43,417 nt of DNA from Lachnospiraceae bacterium (GCA_017524035.1 JAFWUY010000027.1:1-43417), one strand, 5' to 3'; shown: positions 15,663-24,787, numbered from the stretch's first letter. The notes: generated from the letters alone by a model not told the origin. Numbers and translations: made by a program.

Positions 15663-17480
15663 TTGGAAAAGACCGCTAGAAATCCGTTCAGACCCTATTT
15701 ATGGCTGCTGTTCATAATGCTTGTCATATTCTGGGTATTTCAGACACTCAAGACCAATGCCGTCAACTATACATACGGTCAGCTTGTCGACGACATAAAC
15801 CAGGGCAAGGTTGCCGAGGCATACATAACCCCGAATGCGTCGGGTAATGCCGGTTACGTATATGTTTCCGGCAAGGGCGGTGTTTCCCACAGGCTGTATG
15901 TCACAAATGTAAGCGAGGTTGAATCTGCGATGCGCAGTGCGGGACTCGATCCCGAGATCAAGGACAAGTCGGTCACAAACTGGGTTGTCAATATCCTGAT
16001 CCCCATTGTCCTGCTCGCATTCGTAATGGTATTCCTTCTTTCCGCGATGCTGGGACCCGTCGGGAACCAGAGCTCCGGGAACAGGATGCTCAATTTCGGT
16101 AAGATACGCGTCAACATCATAAACGGAGACGGCAAGACCACTTTCGCAGATGTTGCCGGACTCAAGGAAGAAAAAGAAGAACTTTCGGAGATAGTCGATT
16201 TCCTCAAGGATCCCGCAAAGTATTCCGCTCTCGGAGCAAGGATCCCCAAGGGAATTCTTCTCGAGGGAGCTCCCGGAACCGGTAAGACGCTTCTTGCCAA
16301 GGCTATCGCAGGTGAAGCAAGGGTTCCTTTCCTCTCGATTTCGGGTTCCGATTTCGTGGAGATGTTCGTCGGTGTCGGTGCTTCAAGAGTCAGGGATCTT
16401 TTTGAAGAAGCCAACAAGCATAAGCCCTGCATCGTATTCATAGATGAGATCGATGCCGTTGCAAGAAGAAGGGGAACCGGACTCGGCGGCGGACACGACG
16501 AAAGAGAGCAGACGCTTAACCAGCTTCTTGTCGAGATGGACGGATTTACGGAAAATTCCGGCATCATCGTAATGGCTGCGACAAACAGGGTCGATATACT
16601 CGATCCCGCAATCCTAAGACCCGGAAGATTTGACCGCAAGGTAACCGTACAGAGACCCGATGTTGCAGGACGTGAGGAGATACTCAAGGTACACGCAAGA
16701 AACAAGAAGCTTTCCGAGGACGTCGATCTCGAGAAGATCGCACGCACCACGGCGGGCTTTACCGGAGCGGATCTCGAGAACCTTATGAATGAAGCTGCGA
16801 TCGGTGCGGCAAGGAAGAATAATCCCTTTATCACGATGTCCCACATAAATGACGCATTCATCAGGATCGGAATCGGTTCCGAGAAAAAGAGCAGGATCAT
16901 TTCCGACAAGGAAAAGAAGATCACCGCTTATCATGAGACCGGACATGCAATCCTTTTCCATGTGCTTCCCGATGTGGGTCCCGTTTATACCGTATCGATC
17001 ATCCCCACCGGAGTAGGTGCAGCCGGCTATACAATGCCTCTTCCCGAGAGGGACGAGATGTTCCTTACCAAGAGCAAGATGCTCCAGGATATCATGGTTT
17101 CACTCGGCGGAAGGATCGCGGAGGAGATAATCTTCGGAGAGATCACTACCGGCGCATCGGCAGATATCAAGAGTGCCACCAAGGAAGCCCGCAGGATGGT
17201 AACCCGTTACGGAATGAGCGACAATATCGGTGTTGTCTGCTATGACGATGACGACGACGAAGTATTCATCGGAAGGGATCTTGCGCATGCCAAGTCGCAC
17301 AGTGAAGAGGTCGCAAGCGAGATAGACCGCGAAGTAAGGGCGATCATTGACGACTGCTATGCCAAGGCCAAGGATATAATCCTTCAGAATGAAGGTGTGC
17401 TCCACAAGTGCGCAGAGCTTCTTCTCGAGAAGGAGAAGATCGGCAGGGAAGAGTTCGAAGCACTGTTTACCGCATCCTGA
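15663..17480 (+). CDS. ftsH: ATP-dependent zinc metalloprotease FtsH
   Basis: The TTG start at 15663 has GGAGG 8 bases upstream. The 605-residue membrane protease has two transmembrane segments (about 12-28 and 107-129) bracketing a small extracytoplasmic domain. The AAA+ module follows: Walker A GAPGTGKT at 202-209, Walker B FIDEID at 259-264, and the second region of homology near 308-326. The M41 protease site is HETGH at 424-428; the family usually reads HEAGH, and the change lies between the zinc ligands but leaves both histidines and the glutamate. FtsH degrades unfolded membrane and short-lived cytosolic proteins. It ends the hup-to-ftsH block. Confidence 0.95.
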   Translation: MEKTARNPFRPYLWLLFIMLVIFWVFQTLKTNAVNYTYGQLVDDINQGKVAEAYITPNASGNAGYVYVSGKGGVSHRLYVTNVSEVESAMRSAGLDPEIKDKSVTNWVVNILIPIVLLAFVMVFLLSAMLGPVGNQSSGNRMLNFGKIRVNIINGDGKTTFADVAGLKEEKEELSEIVDFLKDPAKYSALGARIPKGILLEGAPGTGKTLLAKAIAGEARVPFLSISGSDFVEMFVGVGASRVRDLFEEANKHKPCIVFIDEIDAVARRRGTGLGGGHDEREQTLNQLLVEMDGFTENSGIIVMAATNRVDILDPAILRPGRFDRKVTVQRPDVAGREEILKVHARNKKLSEDVDLEKIARTTAGFTGADLENLMNEAAIGAARKNNPFITMSHINDAFIRIGIGSEKKSRIISDKEKKITAYHETGHAILFHVLPDVGPVYTVSIIPTGVGAAGYTMPLPERDEMFLTKSKMLQDIMVSLGGRIAEEIIFGEITTGASADIKSATKEARRMVTRYGMSDNIGVVCYDDDDDEVFIGRDLAHAKSHSEEVASEIDREVRAIIDDCYAKAKDIILQNEGVLHKCAELLLEKEKIGREEFEALFTAS

Positions 17481-17549
17481 TTGGAAGAGTTGCACAAAAA
17501 GAAAGCAAAGTCTCTGTTAGATTTGTGAATCTTTGGCATTTTGCTATAT

Positions 17550-17581
17550 GGGGGCTGATGATAATATATCAGTGTACCCCC
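17550..17581 (+). other. Two-part hairpin after ftsH
   Basis: GGGGG (17550-17554) pairs with CCCCC (17577-17581) and, stacked inside, CTGAT (17555-17559) pairs with ATCAG (17568-17572), leaving a 4-base bulge TGTA on the 3' side. There is no T run directly after it, so it is not a standard terminator. It may protect the ftsH mRNA 3' end or be a regulatory RNA element. Confidence 0.5.
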
Positions 17582-17627
17582 AATACATTTTGTTTTGGAA
17601 ATACCCCAAGAGATAGATTCTCTGGAG

Positions 17628-17660
17628 AAAGGACAGCTTCCCCGGCTGTCCTTTTTCTTT
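17628..17660 (+). terminator. Rho-independent terminator after ftsH
   Basis: AAAGGACAGC (17628-17637) pairs with GCTGTCCTTT (17645-17654) around a 7-base loop, followed by a long T-rich tract. Confidence 0.9.
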
Positions 17661-17670
17661 TTCCTTTCTC

Positions 17671-17712
17671 TTGTGTATGATTTTAAAATGGTCTACAATA
17701 TATTGTGGTTTT
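17671..17712 (+). promoter_or_regulatory. Promoter and palindromic operator-like site of the GH13 gene
   Basis: TTGTGT (17671-17676), 17-bp spacer and TACAAT (17694-17699) form the promoter. ACAATATATTGT (17695-17706) is a perfect 12-bp palindrome overlapping the -10 and probably the start site. The 15 bases 17698-17712 are repeated exactly at 28141-28155 in front of the glgB operon. Confidence 0.65.
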
Positions 17713-17730
17713 GAATTTCGGAGGTTTTTC

Positions 17731-19842
17731 ATGTCCGTAGATCTGGAGCATCGGAAGAAAGTACTGGGTAATCTTCACTATGTACTCAATATGAGGCCTG
17801 TCTTCAACAGCAGAGCCCTGTATTCCGATACCACTTCCAATTATCTCGATCCCGAGGAACCAAAGGCCGGCGAGCAGGTCCGTATCAGGTTCCGTACAGC
17901 CAAGAACAATGTTGATATCGTATGTCTTGTCAGCGGCGGCAGACGTTACGTCATGCACAAGGTACTGACCGAGAGGCATTTTGATTATTACGAGACGGAG
18001 ACCGTACTCTCCGGCGGCAGATTCGCATATCATTTTGAGATAGTATCGGGACCGGTGAAGGTCTTCTTTGATTCGAGAGGTCCCGTTTCCGATCCGAACG
18101 AGTACTATGACTTTGTTGTATTCCCCGGCTTCTCGACGCCCTCGTGGAGTAAGGGCGCCGTCATGTACCAGATCTATGTGGACCGTTTCTGCAACGGCGA
18201 TCCCACCAACGATGTCATCGACGGAGAGTATGCATATATCGGGCAGCCCGTCCACAAGGTGGAAAACTGGGACGAGCTTCCTTCACAGATGGATGTCCGG
18301 AATTTCTACGGAGGAGATCTCCAGGGTGTCCTCGACAAGATGGACTATATCAAGAGCCTCGGAGTCGAGGTTATCTATTTCAATCCCCTCTTTGTTTCGC
18401 CCTCCAACCACAAATACGATATCCAGGATTACGATCACATCGATCCGCACTTCGGCAGGATCGTCGATGACGGAGGTGATGTGCTTCCTCCCGGGCAAAA
18501 GGAAAACCGCTTTGCGACCAAGTACATCAGAAGGACCGCAGGAAGGGCAAACCTCACCGCATCCGATGAGCTTTTCATAAAGGTAGTGAACGAGGCACAC
18601 AGAAGAGGAATGCGGGTCATTCTCGACGGTGTCTTCAATCACTGCGGTTCGTTCAACAAATGGATGGACAGGGAGCGTATATACGAGAACGAGGAAGGTT
18701 ATGAGAAGGGGGCTTATGTAAGTCCCGAAAGCCCGTACAGAAATTACTTCTCATTCAACAATGAAAACGGCTGGCCCTACAACGGATCGTATGACGGATG
18801 GTGGGGTCACGAGACTCTTCCCAAGCTCAATTACGAGGGTTCGGACAAGCTCCTTGATTATGTCCTTAAGATCGGACAGAAGTGGGTATCACCGCCCTTC
18901 AATGCGGACGGCTGGAGACTCGATGTCGCAGCCGATCTCGGACATTCACCCGAATACAACCACTATTTCTGGAAGAAATTCCGCAAGGCGGTAAAGGAAG
19001 CAAATCCCGATGCCCTGATACTTGCGGAGCATTACGGCGACAAAAAGGCCTGGCTGCAGGGCGACGAATGGGATTCGGTCATGAACTATGACGCGTTCAT
19101 GGAGCCCGTGACCTGGTTCCTTACCGGAATGGAGAAGCACTCCGACGATTTCAGGGAGGACCTTCTCGGAAATGCCGATGTCTTCTGGGGTGCGATGAAG
19201 CATCACGGTGCGACCTTCTCGACGCCCAGCCTCCAGTCGGCAATGAACGAGCTCTCCAACCACGACCATTCGAGATTCCTGACCCGTACCAACCATATGG
19301 TGGGCCGTACCGGAACTCTCGGCCCCGCTGCCGCGGAAAAGAATACAAACAAGGCCGTGTTCAGGGAAGCCGTCGTCATACAGATGACCTGGCTCGGTGC
19401 TCCCACGATCTATTACGGGGACGAAGCCGGAGTATGCGGATTTACCGATCCCGACAACAGACGTACATATCCCTGGGGACACGAGGACAAGGATATGATC
19501 TCTTTTCACAGGGACCTTATCTCGCTAAGAAACAGGCATCCGGTGCTCAGGACAGGCTCCATCAAGATGGTGGACAGCGATTACAACTTCCTGGCATACG
19601 GAAGGTTCGACCGGGAGGAACAGATCCTTATCCTCATCAACAATAATGACCACGAGATACTTAAGAACATCACGGTATGGGAGATCGGAACGACCAGATC
19701 CGGACTTATGAGAACGGTGTTTTCGACCACCCGCGAAGGCTACTCGATGACGGGTCCCGTATACCAGCTTACGGGCGGAATGCTGGACATCGCGATACCC
19801 CCGGAATCCGCCATGATTCTTGCTTTTTACAAGCCCTTATGA
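17731..19842 (+). CDS. Cytoplasmic GH13 alpha-glucan hydrolase (neopullulanase/maltogenic amylase-like)
   Basis: ATG 17731 is preceded by CGGAGG at a good distance. The 703-residue enzyme has an N-terminal beta domain (about 1-125), the shared 'KGAVMYQIYVDRFCNGDP' entry of the GH13 barrel, and all four GH13 blocks: 'ILDGVFNHCG', 'GWRLDVAADL' with nucleophile D398, 'ILAEHYGD' with acid/base E433, and 'SNHDHSR' with D512. The N-terminal domain plus layout fit the GH13_20-type neopullulanase/cyclomaltodextrinase group. No signal peptide is present, so it should act on intracellular maltodextrin or glycogen. It has its own promoter. The motif shared with the glgB operon suggests common control of glycogen metabolism (inference). 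Confidence 0.88.
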   Translation: MSVDLEHRKKVLGNLHYVLNMRPVFNSRALYSDTTSNYLDPEEPKAGEQVRIRFRTAKNNVDIVCLVSGGRRYVMHKVLTERHFDYYETETVLSGGRFAYHFEIVSGPVKVFFDSRGPVSDPNEYYDFVVFPGFSTPSWSKGAVMYQIYVDRFCNGDPTNDVIDGEYAYIGQPVHKVENWDELPSQMDVRNFYGGDLQGVLDKMDYIKSLGVEVIYFNPLFVSPSNHKYDIQDYDHIDPHFGRIVDDGGDVLPPGQKENRFATKYIRRTAGRANLTASDELFIKVVNEAHRRGMRVILDGVFNHCGSFNKWMDRERIYENEEGYEKGAYVSPESPYRNYFSFNNENGWPYNGSYDGWWGHETLPKLNYEGSDKLLDYVLKIGQKWVSPPFNADGWRLDVAADLGHSPEYNHYFWKKFRKAVKEANPDALILAEHYGDKKAWLQGDEWDSVMNYDAFMEPVTWFLTGMEKHSDDFREDLLGNADVFWGAMKHHGATFSTPSLQSAMNELSNHDHSRFLTRTNHMVGRTGTLGPAAAEKNTNKAVFREAVVIQMTWLGAPTIYYGDEAGVCGFTDPDNRRTYPWGHEDKDMISFHRDLISLRNRHPVLRTGSIKMVDSDYNFLAYGRFDREEQILILINNNDHEILKNITVWEIGTTRSGLMRTVFSTTREGYSMTGPVYQLTGGMLDIAIPPESAMILAFYKPL

Positions 19843-19869
19843 TACAATCCCTTCTTGCAGATTGATGAT

Positions 19870-19953
19870 GCGGGTATGGCGAAATAGGTAGACGCAAGGG
19901 ACTTAAAATCCCTCGGTGGCGACACCGTGCCGGTTCGAGTCCGGCTACCCGCA
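19870..19953 (+). tRNA. tRNA-Leu (anticodon UAA)
   Basis: The acceptor arms GCGGGTA (19870-19876) and TACCCGC (19946-19952) pair fully, with discriminator A at 19953. The anticodon stem is AGGGA/TCCCT with loop CTTAAAA, giving anticodon TAA at 19904-19906. A T-arm with GGTTCGAGTCC and a long variable arm (CGGTGGCGACACCG) fit the class II leucine type. CCA is not encoded; the next bases are CTG. Confidence 0.97.
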
Positions 19954-19984
19954 CTGCTCTGTTATCTGCTCTGAGGAAATAGAT

Positions 19985-21226
19985 ATGCAGTTTGGAAAAC
20001 TTGCTAAAAAATATATGATATTTGCCTCCGCGGCGCTTCTTACATTCGCTGCCTGCGGAAATCCCGACGAATACAAACCGGTCGATTATCAGGATCAGCC
20101 GATCGACGTTTCATCAAATGAGACACCTGATCCCGGTCCCACGGTTCTTCCGGGACTTATGGCCATAGGCGAGAGATATGTACGTGATGACGGCAAGATG
20201 GAGAGCTATCTTACCGGTGAATGGATAGATGCGGATATCGCACAGCGCAGACCCATGGCTGTCATGATCCCCAATAACCGCAATGCGCTTCCCCAGTACG
20301 GAGTATCCTATGCGGATATCATCTATGAAGCTCCGATGGAAAAGTGCAGCTGCACAAGACTTATGGGAATCTTCCAGGACTATGACGGTCTGGAATTCAT
20401 CGAGCCCATAAGAAGTGCAAGACATTACTTTCTTCAGGAAGCACTCAGTTATGATGCCATCTATTGCAACTGGGGACTTGCCGAATCATATGTCGGGCCT
20501 CTCATAAACAGTGATTATGTAGATAATATCAGTGCTTCGGTAAAGGGTATCGATGTAGGCGCGGACGAGGCATTTTCCAGGGACAAGGAGCGTCAGGAGC
20601 TCGGATGGTCTCTCGAGTATACCGGTGTAATGCGTATTGACGGATACAACGCCGCAGTTTCCCGTCTCGGATACAGTACCGATTATCCGACCAAGAACTA
20701 CACATTCCCCCTTCCCTTCGCAACCGATGCAAGCAGGGCGGAATACGAGGATTATCCCGATATAACGGTCATCTATCCCGGCGGAGATCATAATCAGGAG
20801 TTTGCGAACGGATACAGCGAGCTCAATCCTTACTTTGTATATAACCCCGAGGATCAGCTCTACTACAGATACCAGAACGGCGAGCCCCAGGTCGACGAAC
20901 TTACCGGCGAGCAGCTTGCCGTCTCCAATGTCATCATCAAATATGTTGACGGCGCAGCATACCCGGGTAACGACGGGTATATGAACTTCATAGTATTCGG
21001 TGCGGGGGACGGACTTCTTTTCACGAACGGAAAGTGCGTTAACCTCAAATGGGCGAGAGATCTGGCGTTTGACGAGAGTCTGAATTATACGGATGACATA
21101 TACGCACAGACCAGATACCTGTATGCGGATAACGAAGATGAGGAAGTGATCCTCAACAAAGGAAAGACCTGGATCTGTCTGGTCTGGAGCAAGTACAGTT
21201 CCTATACAATATATAATGCCGAATAA
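19985..21226 (+). CDS. DUF3048 domain lipoprotein (YerB-like)
   Basis: The start is ATG at 19985 with GAGGAAAT upstream; the earlier in-frame start at 19916 lies inside the tRNA. The 413-residue product has a lipoprotein signal (residues 1-23) with lipobox 'TFAA-C' and C24 as the lipid anchor. It then has DUF3048 features: 'RRPMAVMIPNNRNALPQYGVS' and 'EAPMEKCSCTRLMGIFQDYDG', then 'EPIRSARHYFLQEA'. DUF3048/YerB proteins are extracytoplasmic, of unknown function, found in Firmicutes. It follows tRNA-Leu with a 31-base gap and ends at a clear terminator. Some wall-linked role seems likely but is not shown. Confidence 0.85.
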   Translation: MQFGKLAKKYMIFASAALLTFAACGNPDEYKPVDYQDQPIDVSSNETPDPGPTVLPGLMAIGERYVRDDGKMESYLTGEWIDADIAQRRPMAVMIPNNRNALPQYGVSYADIIYEAPMEKCSCTRLMGIFQDYDGLEFIEPIRSARHYFLQEALSYDAIYCNWGLAESYVGPLINSDYVDNISASVKGIDVGADEAFSRDKERQELGWSLEYTGVMRIDGYNAAVSRLGYSTDYPTKNYTFPLPFATDASRAEYEDYPDITVIYPGGDHNQEFANGYSELNPYFVYNPEDQLYYRYQNGEPQVDELTGEQLAVSNVIIKYVDGAAYPGNDGYMNFIVFGAGDGLLFTNGKCVNLKWARDLAFDESLNYTDDIYAQTRYLYADNEDEEVILNKGKTWICLVWSKYSSYTIYNAE

Positions 21227-21237
21227 AGCAAAAGAGC

Positions 21238-21265
21238 AAAGAGGATCCGAAAGGGTCCTCTTTTT
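21238..21265 (+). terminator. Terminator with GAAA tetraloop after the DUF3048 gene
   Basis: AAAGAGGATCC pairs with GGGTCCTCTTT around a GAAA tetraloop (21249-21252), followed by TTTTT. One G-T wobble is present in the stem. Confidence 0.9.
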
Positions 21266-21299
21266 GTGTACACAAATGCGGAATTTATCAAATATTTCC

Positions 21300-21328
21300 T
21301 TGCAGGTGCAGAATGCGGGGGCTAAAAT
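21300..21328 (+). promoter_or_regulatory. Sigma-A promoter of the sulfhydrylase gene
   Basis: TTGCAG (21300-21305), a 17-bp spacer and TAAAAT (21323-21328) form a good promoter about 35 bases before the start codon. No riboswitch (such as S-box) precedes it; the leader is too short. Confidence 0.75.
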
Positions 21329-21362
21329 ATAAAGGAATTTTGACCACTTCCAGGAGGAAAAT

Positions 21363-22631
21363 ATGAAAGCAGAAACCAAATGTATCCAGGCGGGATATGC
21401 TCCCAAGAACGGAGAGTCCCGTATGATCCCCATTGTTCAGAGCACTACTTTTAAGTATGATACCAGCGAAGATATGGGTAAGCTCTTCGATCTTGAGGCG
21501 AGCGGATATTTCTATACAAGACTTCAGAACCCCACCAACGATTATGTTGCGGCCAAGATCGCGGCACTTGAGGGCGGTACCGCCGCAATGCTCACCAGCT
21601 CGGGACAGGCAGCCAATATGTTCGCGGTCTTCAATCTTGCGAACTGCGGAGATCATGTCATTTCATCCTCTTCGATATACGGCGGAACATTCAATCTCTT
21701 TAACGTTACAATGAGAAAGATGGGTATCGATTTCACCTTCATCTCACCCGACTGCACCGAGGAAGAGCTTGATGCCGCTTTTAAGCCCAATACCAAGGCG
21801 GTATTCGGCGAGACCATTGCAAATCCCGCACTTACCGTTTTTGATTTTGAGAAATTTGCCAAGATAGCTCACAAGCACGGTGTTCCCCTCATTGTTGACA
21901 ACACCTTCGCAACTCCCATCAACTGCAGACCCATCGAGTGGGGAGTGGATATCGTAACCCACTCCACAACCAAGTACATGGACGGACATGATGTTGCCGT
22001 AGGCGGATGCATCGTAGATTCCGGAAAGTTCGACTGGATGGCACATGCCGACAAGTTCCCCGGACTCTGCACTCCCGATGAAAGCTATCACGGCATCACC
22101 TATGCCGAAAAGTTCGGCAAGGAAGGCGCGTTCATCACAAAGTGCACCGCACAGCTCATGAGAGACCTCGGATCCATCCAGTCTCCCCAGAACGCATTCT
22201 ATCTCAACCTCGGACTTGAGTCCCTTGCGGTAAGAATGCCCAGACATTGCGAGAATGCACAGAAGGTTGCCGAATTCCTTCAGGGTCATGAAAATGTCGC
22301 ATGGGTTACCTATCCCGGACTTAAGGGAGACAAGTATTATGAGCTTGCACAGAAATACATGCCGAACGGAACCTGCGGAGTTATCTCCTTCGGCGTAAAG
22401 GGCGGAAGAAAGGCTGCGGAGGACTTCATGAGAAAACTCAAGGTTGCCATGATCGCAACCCACGTTGCCGATGCACATACCTGCGTGCTTCATCCCGCAT
22501 CATCAACCCACAGACAGCTTACGGACGAAGAGCTTGTTGCTGCAGGAGTAGGTCCCGACCTTATCAGACTCAGCGTCGGACTCGAGAATGTCGATGACAT
22601 CATAGAGGATCTTGCCCAGGCTCTCGCATAA
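21363..22631 (+). CDS. O-acetylhomoserine sulfhydrylase / Cys-Met metabolism PLP enzyme
   Basis: The 422-residue protein belongs to the cystathionine gamma-synthase fold, MetY-like group. Features: N-terminal 'PIVQSTTFKY' and 'YFYTRLQNPTNDYVAAKIAALEGG', the catalytic lysine K204 in 'HSTTKYMDGHD', and a C-terminal 'HPASSTHRQL' and 'IRLSVGLENVDDI'. The long form of about 420 residues with 'FPGLCTPDESYHG' is typical of O-acetylhomoserine aminocarboxypropyltransferase rather than the shorter cystathionine synthase or lyase. It would make homocysteine or methionine precursors using sulfide. AGGAGG precedes the start. A small YbjQ-family gene and galK follow on the same strand with short gaps. Confidence 0.9.
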   Translation: MKAETKCIQAGYAPKNGESRMIPIVQSTTFKYDTSEDMGKLFDLEASGYFYTRLQNPTNDYVAAKIAALEGGTAAMLTSSGQAANMFAVFNLANCGDHVISSSSIYGGTFNLFNVTMRKMGIDFTFISPDCTEEELDAAFKPNTKAVFGETIANPALTVFDFEKFAKIAHKHGVPLIVDNTFATPINCRPIEWGVDIVTHSTTKYMDGHDVAVGGCIVDSGKFDWMAHADKFPGLCTPDESYHGITYAEKFGKEGAFITKCTAQLMRDLGSIQSPQNAFYLNLGLESLAVRMPRHCENAQKVAEFLQGHENVAWVTYPGLKGDKYYELAQKYMPNGTCGVISFGVKGGRKAAEDFMRKLKVAMIATHVADAHTCVLHPASSTHRQLTDEELVAAGVGPDLIRLSVGLENVDDIIEDLAQALA

Positions 22632-22652
22632 CTTCGATAAAAGGAGAACATT

Positions 22653-22973
22653 ATGATAGTTACTACAACGCCGGGCGTTGAAGGACACAGTATTGTTGAG
22701 TATAAAGGGATCGTATTCGGCGAGGTCATTGCCGGCGTCAATATGATCAAGGATATGGTGGCGGGGCTTTCCAATATTTTCGGGGGACGTTCCGCAACCT
22801 ATGAGGATGAGCTTATCCAGGCAAGACAGCAGGCCGTAAATGAGATGCAGCAGAGAGCCGCACAGCTCGGGGCAAATGCCGTTGTCGGCGTGGATATAGA
22901 TTATGAGGTGCTCGGGGCGGATAACGGAATGCTCATGGTCACCGCAAGCGGAACTGCGGTTGTCATTCAGTGA
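22653..22973 (+). CDS. YbjQ / UPF0145 family protein
   Basis: The 106-residue product fits the YbjQ (UPF0145) family: '[28 protein letters not shown]' (split here as [11 protein letters not shown] and GIVFGEV), a middle helix, '[20 protein letters not shown]', and '[15 protein letters not shown]'. Family members form ring-like oligomers and have been called heavy-metal-binding, but the role is not settled. AAAGGAG precedes the start. It sits between the sulfhydrylase and galK with gaps of 21 and 15 bases, suggesting one transcript. Confidence 0.88.
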   Translation: MIVTTTPGVEGHSIVEYKGIVFGEVIAGVNMIKDMVAGLSNIFGGRSATYEDELIQARQQAVNEMQQRAAQLGANAVVGVDIDYEVLGADNGMLMVTASGTAVVIQ

Positions 22974-22988
22974 TAACGGAGTACGGAT

Positions 22989-24176
22989 ATGGAAAATGCA
23001 GGAGAAATAAAGAACAAGGTTCTTGATGTCTTTGCCGGAAAATTCGGTTCTTCCGAGGGAGTAAGGGTATTCTTTGCGCCCGGAAGGGTTAACCTCATCG
23101 GTGAGCACACCGACTATAACGGCGGACATGTATTTCCCTGCGCACTTACCATCGGTACATACGCAGCAGTAAAACTCCGCGATGATAAAACGGCACGCTT
23201 CTACTCGATGAACTTCGAGGACGAAGGAGTGATATCTCTCGACCTTGATAAGGAGCTTAAGCCCTCCGATGATCTTAAATGGGTCAATTATCCCGCGGGG
23301 ATCATATGGGCATTTGCCGAAAAGGGCATGAGAGTTCCTTCGGGCTTCGATATTGTATTGTACGGAAATATTCCCAACGGATCCGGTCTTTCATCGTCCG
23401 CATCCGTTGAGGTTCTTATGGGTTTCATACTTAAGAGCCTGTTCGGCTTTGAAGTTTCCAATATCGATCTGGCCAAGATCGGACAGTACTCGGAGAACAG
23501 GTTCAACGGTGTCAATTGCGGGATCATGGACCAGTTCGCGATCGCAATGGGCAAAAAGGACTGCGCGATCTTCCTCGATACCGCAACACTCCAGTACGAA
23601 TATGCACCCATCAAGCTTACCGGGTGCAAGCTGGTCATCGCGTGCTCCAACAAAAAGCGCGGCCTGGGAGATTCCAAGTACAACGAAAGAAGAGCCGAGT
23701 GTGAGAAGGCCCTTTCCGAGATAAGAACTCTTGTTGATGTACAGAGCCTCGGTGAACTTGATGAAGCCACATTCGGCAAAGTCGAGATGCTGATCAGGGA
23801 TGATGTAAGGGCAAAGAGAGCGCGTCATGCCGTATATGAGAACAGAAGAACTATAACTGCGGTTCAGGCACTAAAGAGAGAGAACATCGCTCTTTTCGGA
23901 CAGCTTATGAATGCATCCCATGAATCGCTCAGGGATGATTACGAAGTTACCGGTATTGAACTCGATACGCTGGTTGATTCCGCAAGAAAACAGCCCGGCG
24001 TCATCGGCTCGAGGATGACCGGCGCGGGCTTCGGCGGATGTACCGTCAGTATCGTAAAAGACGAATGTGTGGATTCCTTTATAGAAAAGGTCGGTGCGGA
24101 ATATATTGAAAAGATAGGATATGCGGCTGATTTCTATGTTGTTGAGATAGGAGACGGTCCGGGCGAGATCCTCTGA
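22989..24176 (+). CDS. galK: Galactokinase
   Basis: The 395-residue protein is a GHMP kinase: the galactokinase signature 'GRVNLIGEHTDYNGG' at residues 32-46, the ATP loop 'GSGLSSSAS' at 131-139 and the third motif 'GAGFGGCTVS' near the C-terminus. It phosphorylates galactose to galactose-1-phosphate, first step of the Leloir pathway. No galT, galE or galM is next to it, which is unusual, since gal genes are often clustered. Its TGA is directly followed by the stop codon of a gene on the other strand. Confidence 0.95.
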   Translation: MENAGEIKNKVLDVFAGKFGSSEGVRVFFAPGRVNLIGEHTDYNGGHVFPCALTIGTYAAVKLRDDKTARFYSMNFEDEGVISLDLDKELKPSDDLKWVNYPAGIIWAFAEKGMRVPSGFDIVLYGNIPNGSGLSSSASVEVLMGFILKSLFGFEVSNIDLAKIGQYSENRFNGVNCGIMDQFAIAMGKKDCAIFLDTATLQYEYAPIKLTGCKLVIACSNKKRGLGDSKYNERRAECEKALSEIRTLVDVQSLGELDEATFGKVEMLIRDDVRAKRARHAVYENRRTITAVQALKRENIALFGQLMNASHESLRDDYEVTGIELDTLVDSARKQPGVIGSRMTGAGFGGCTVSIVKDECVDSFIEKVGAEYIEKIGYAADFYVVEIGDGPGEIL

Positions 24177-24779
24177 TCAGGCCTCTTCGAGGTACCTGAG
24201 TATCGAAGCCTTGCTCACCGAATTAAGTGTTTCCGCGGTCTTTTTCAGATCGTCGATCCTTTCGGGAGTGCCGTTTTCCCTGTAATATTTTGCAAGCTTT
24301 CTGTACACGGAAGAAATGTCCGCATGGATACGGACCTGTTCCTCCAGAATGGGGATCGCTTCCTTTGTATGGCCGGTCTCCCAGAGTCTGTCGGCCCATT
24401 TCTGAAGAGTCTGTACAAGAAGAGTGTACCTGTCATCATACTCCGTGAGCAGCGGAAGGTTTGCCACACCGTAGCGGAGCTTTAAGTCGGTATTGGTAAA
24501 ACCCGTGAGATTGACGATCTTCTGTTCCTTAAGTTCGTCAACAAGCCTGCGGCAGTCAGCGATCTCGGGATCGTCAGCGAGAACATCCGTCGGAAAAGAA
24601 GACGTGTCGGGAGTTACGTAGATCAGGTCGTCGAGGGGCTTTCTCCTGACTTCGTTCGCATCATGCTCGCGTTTCCAGAAGGATTCTTCCGCTTCTTCAC
24701 CTATACGGCGGTTTCTTCTGATGGCATGCCTGATGACCAGTATAAGTATTATGAAACTTGCAAAAACAGGGTATTTCAT
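24177..24779 (-). CDS. TPR-like membrane-anchored protein
   Basis: This 200-residue minus-strand product starts with a short hydrophobic segment (about residues 4-16) followed by a basic stretch, so it is probably a single-pass membrane protein facing the cytosol. The C-terminal half is helical and TPR-like: 'LLVQTLQKWADRLWETGHTKEAIPILEEQ' (key W, G, A and P positions) and 'SSVYRKLAKYYRENGTPERI'. I do not recognise a named family. It is the only complete minus-strand gene in the window. It converges with galK with no gap, and its 5' end overlaps the promoter of the small membrane peptide gene. Confidence 0.7.
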   Translation of the reverse strand: MKYPVFASFIILILVIRHAIRRNRRIGEEAEESFWKREHDANEVRRKPLDDLIYVTPDTSSFPTDVLADDPEIADCRRLVDELKEQKIVNLTGFTNTDLKLRYGVANLPLLTEYDDRYTLLVQTLQKWADRLWETGHTKEAIPILEEQVRIHADISSVYRKLAKYYRENGTPERIDDLKKTAETLNSVSKASILRYLEEA

Positions 24780-24787
24780 ACTATAAT
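24758..24787 (+). promoter_or_regulatory. Sigma-A promoter of the 35-residue membrane peptide
   Basis: TTGCAA (24758-24763), an 18-bp spacer and a perfect TATAAT (24782-24787) point toward the short gene at 24825. The promoter lies within and just upstream of the start of the minus-strand gene. Confidence 0.7.

Noticed and set aside
24174-24182. The TGATCA at the galK end as a terminator palindrome.
   Set aside because: Six bases only; it is simply two facing stop codons and cannot form a stem.
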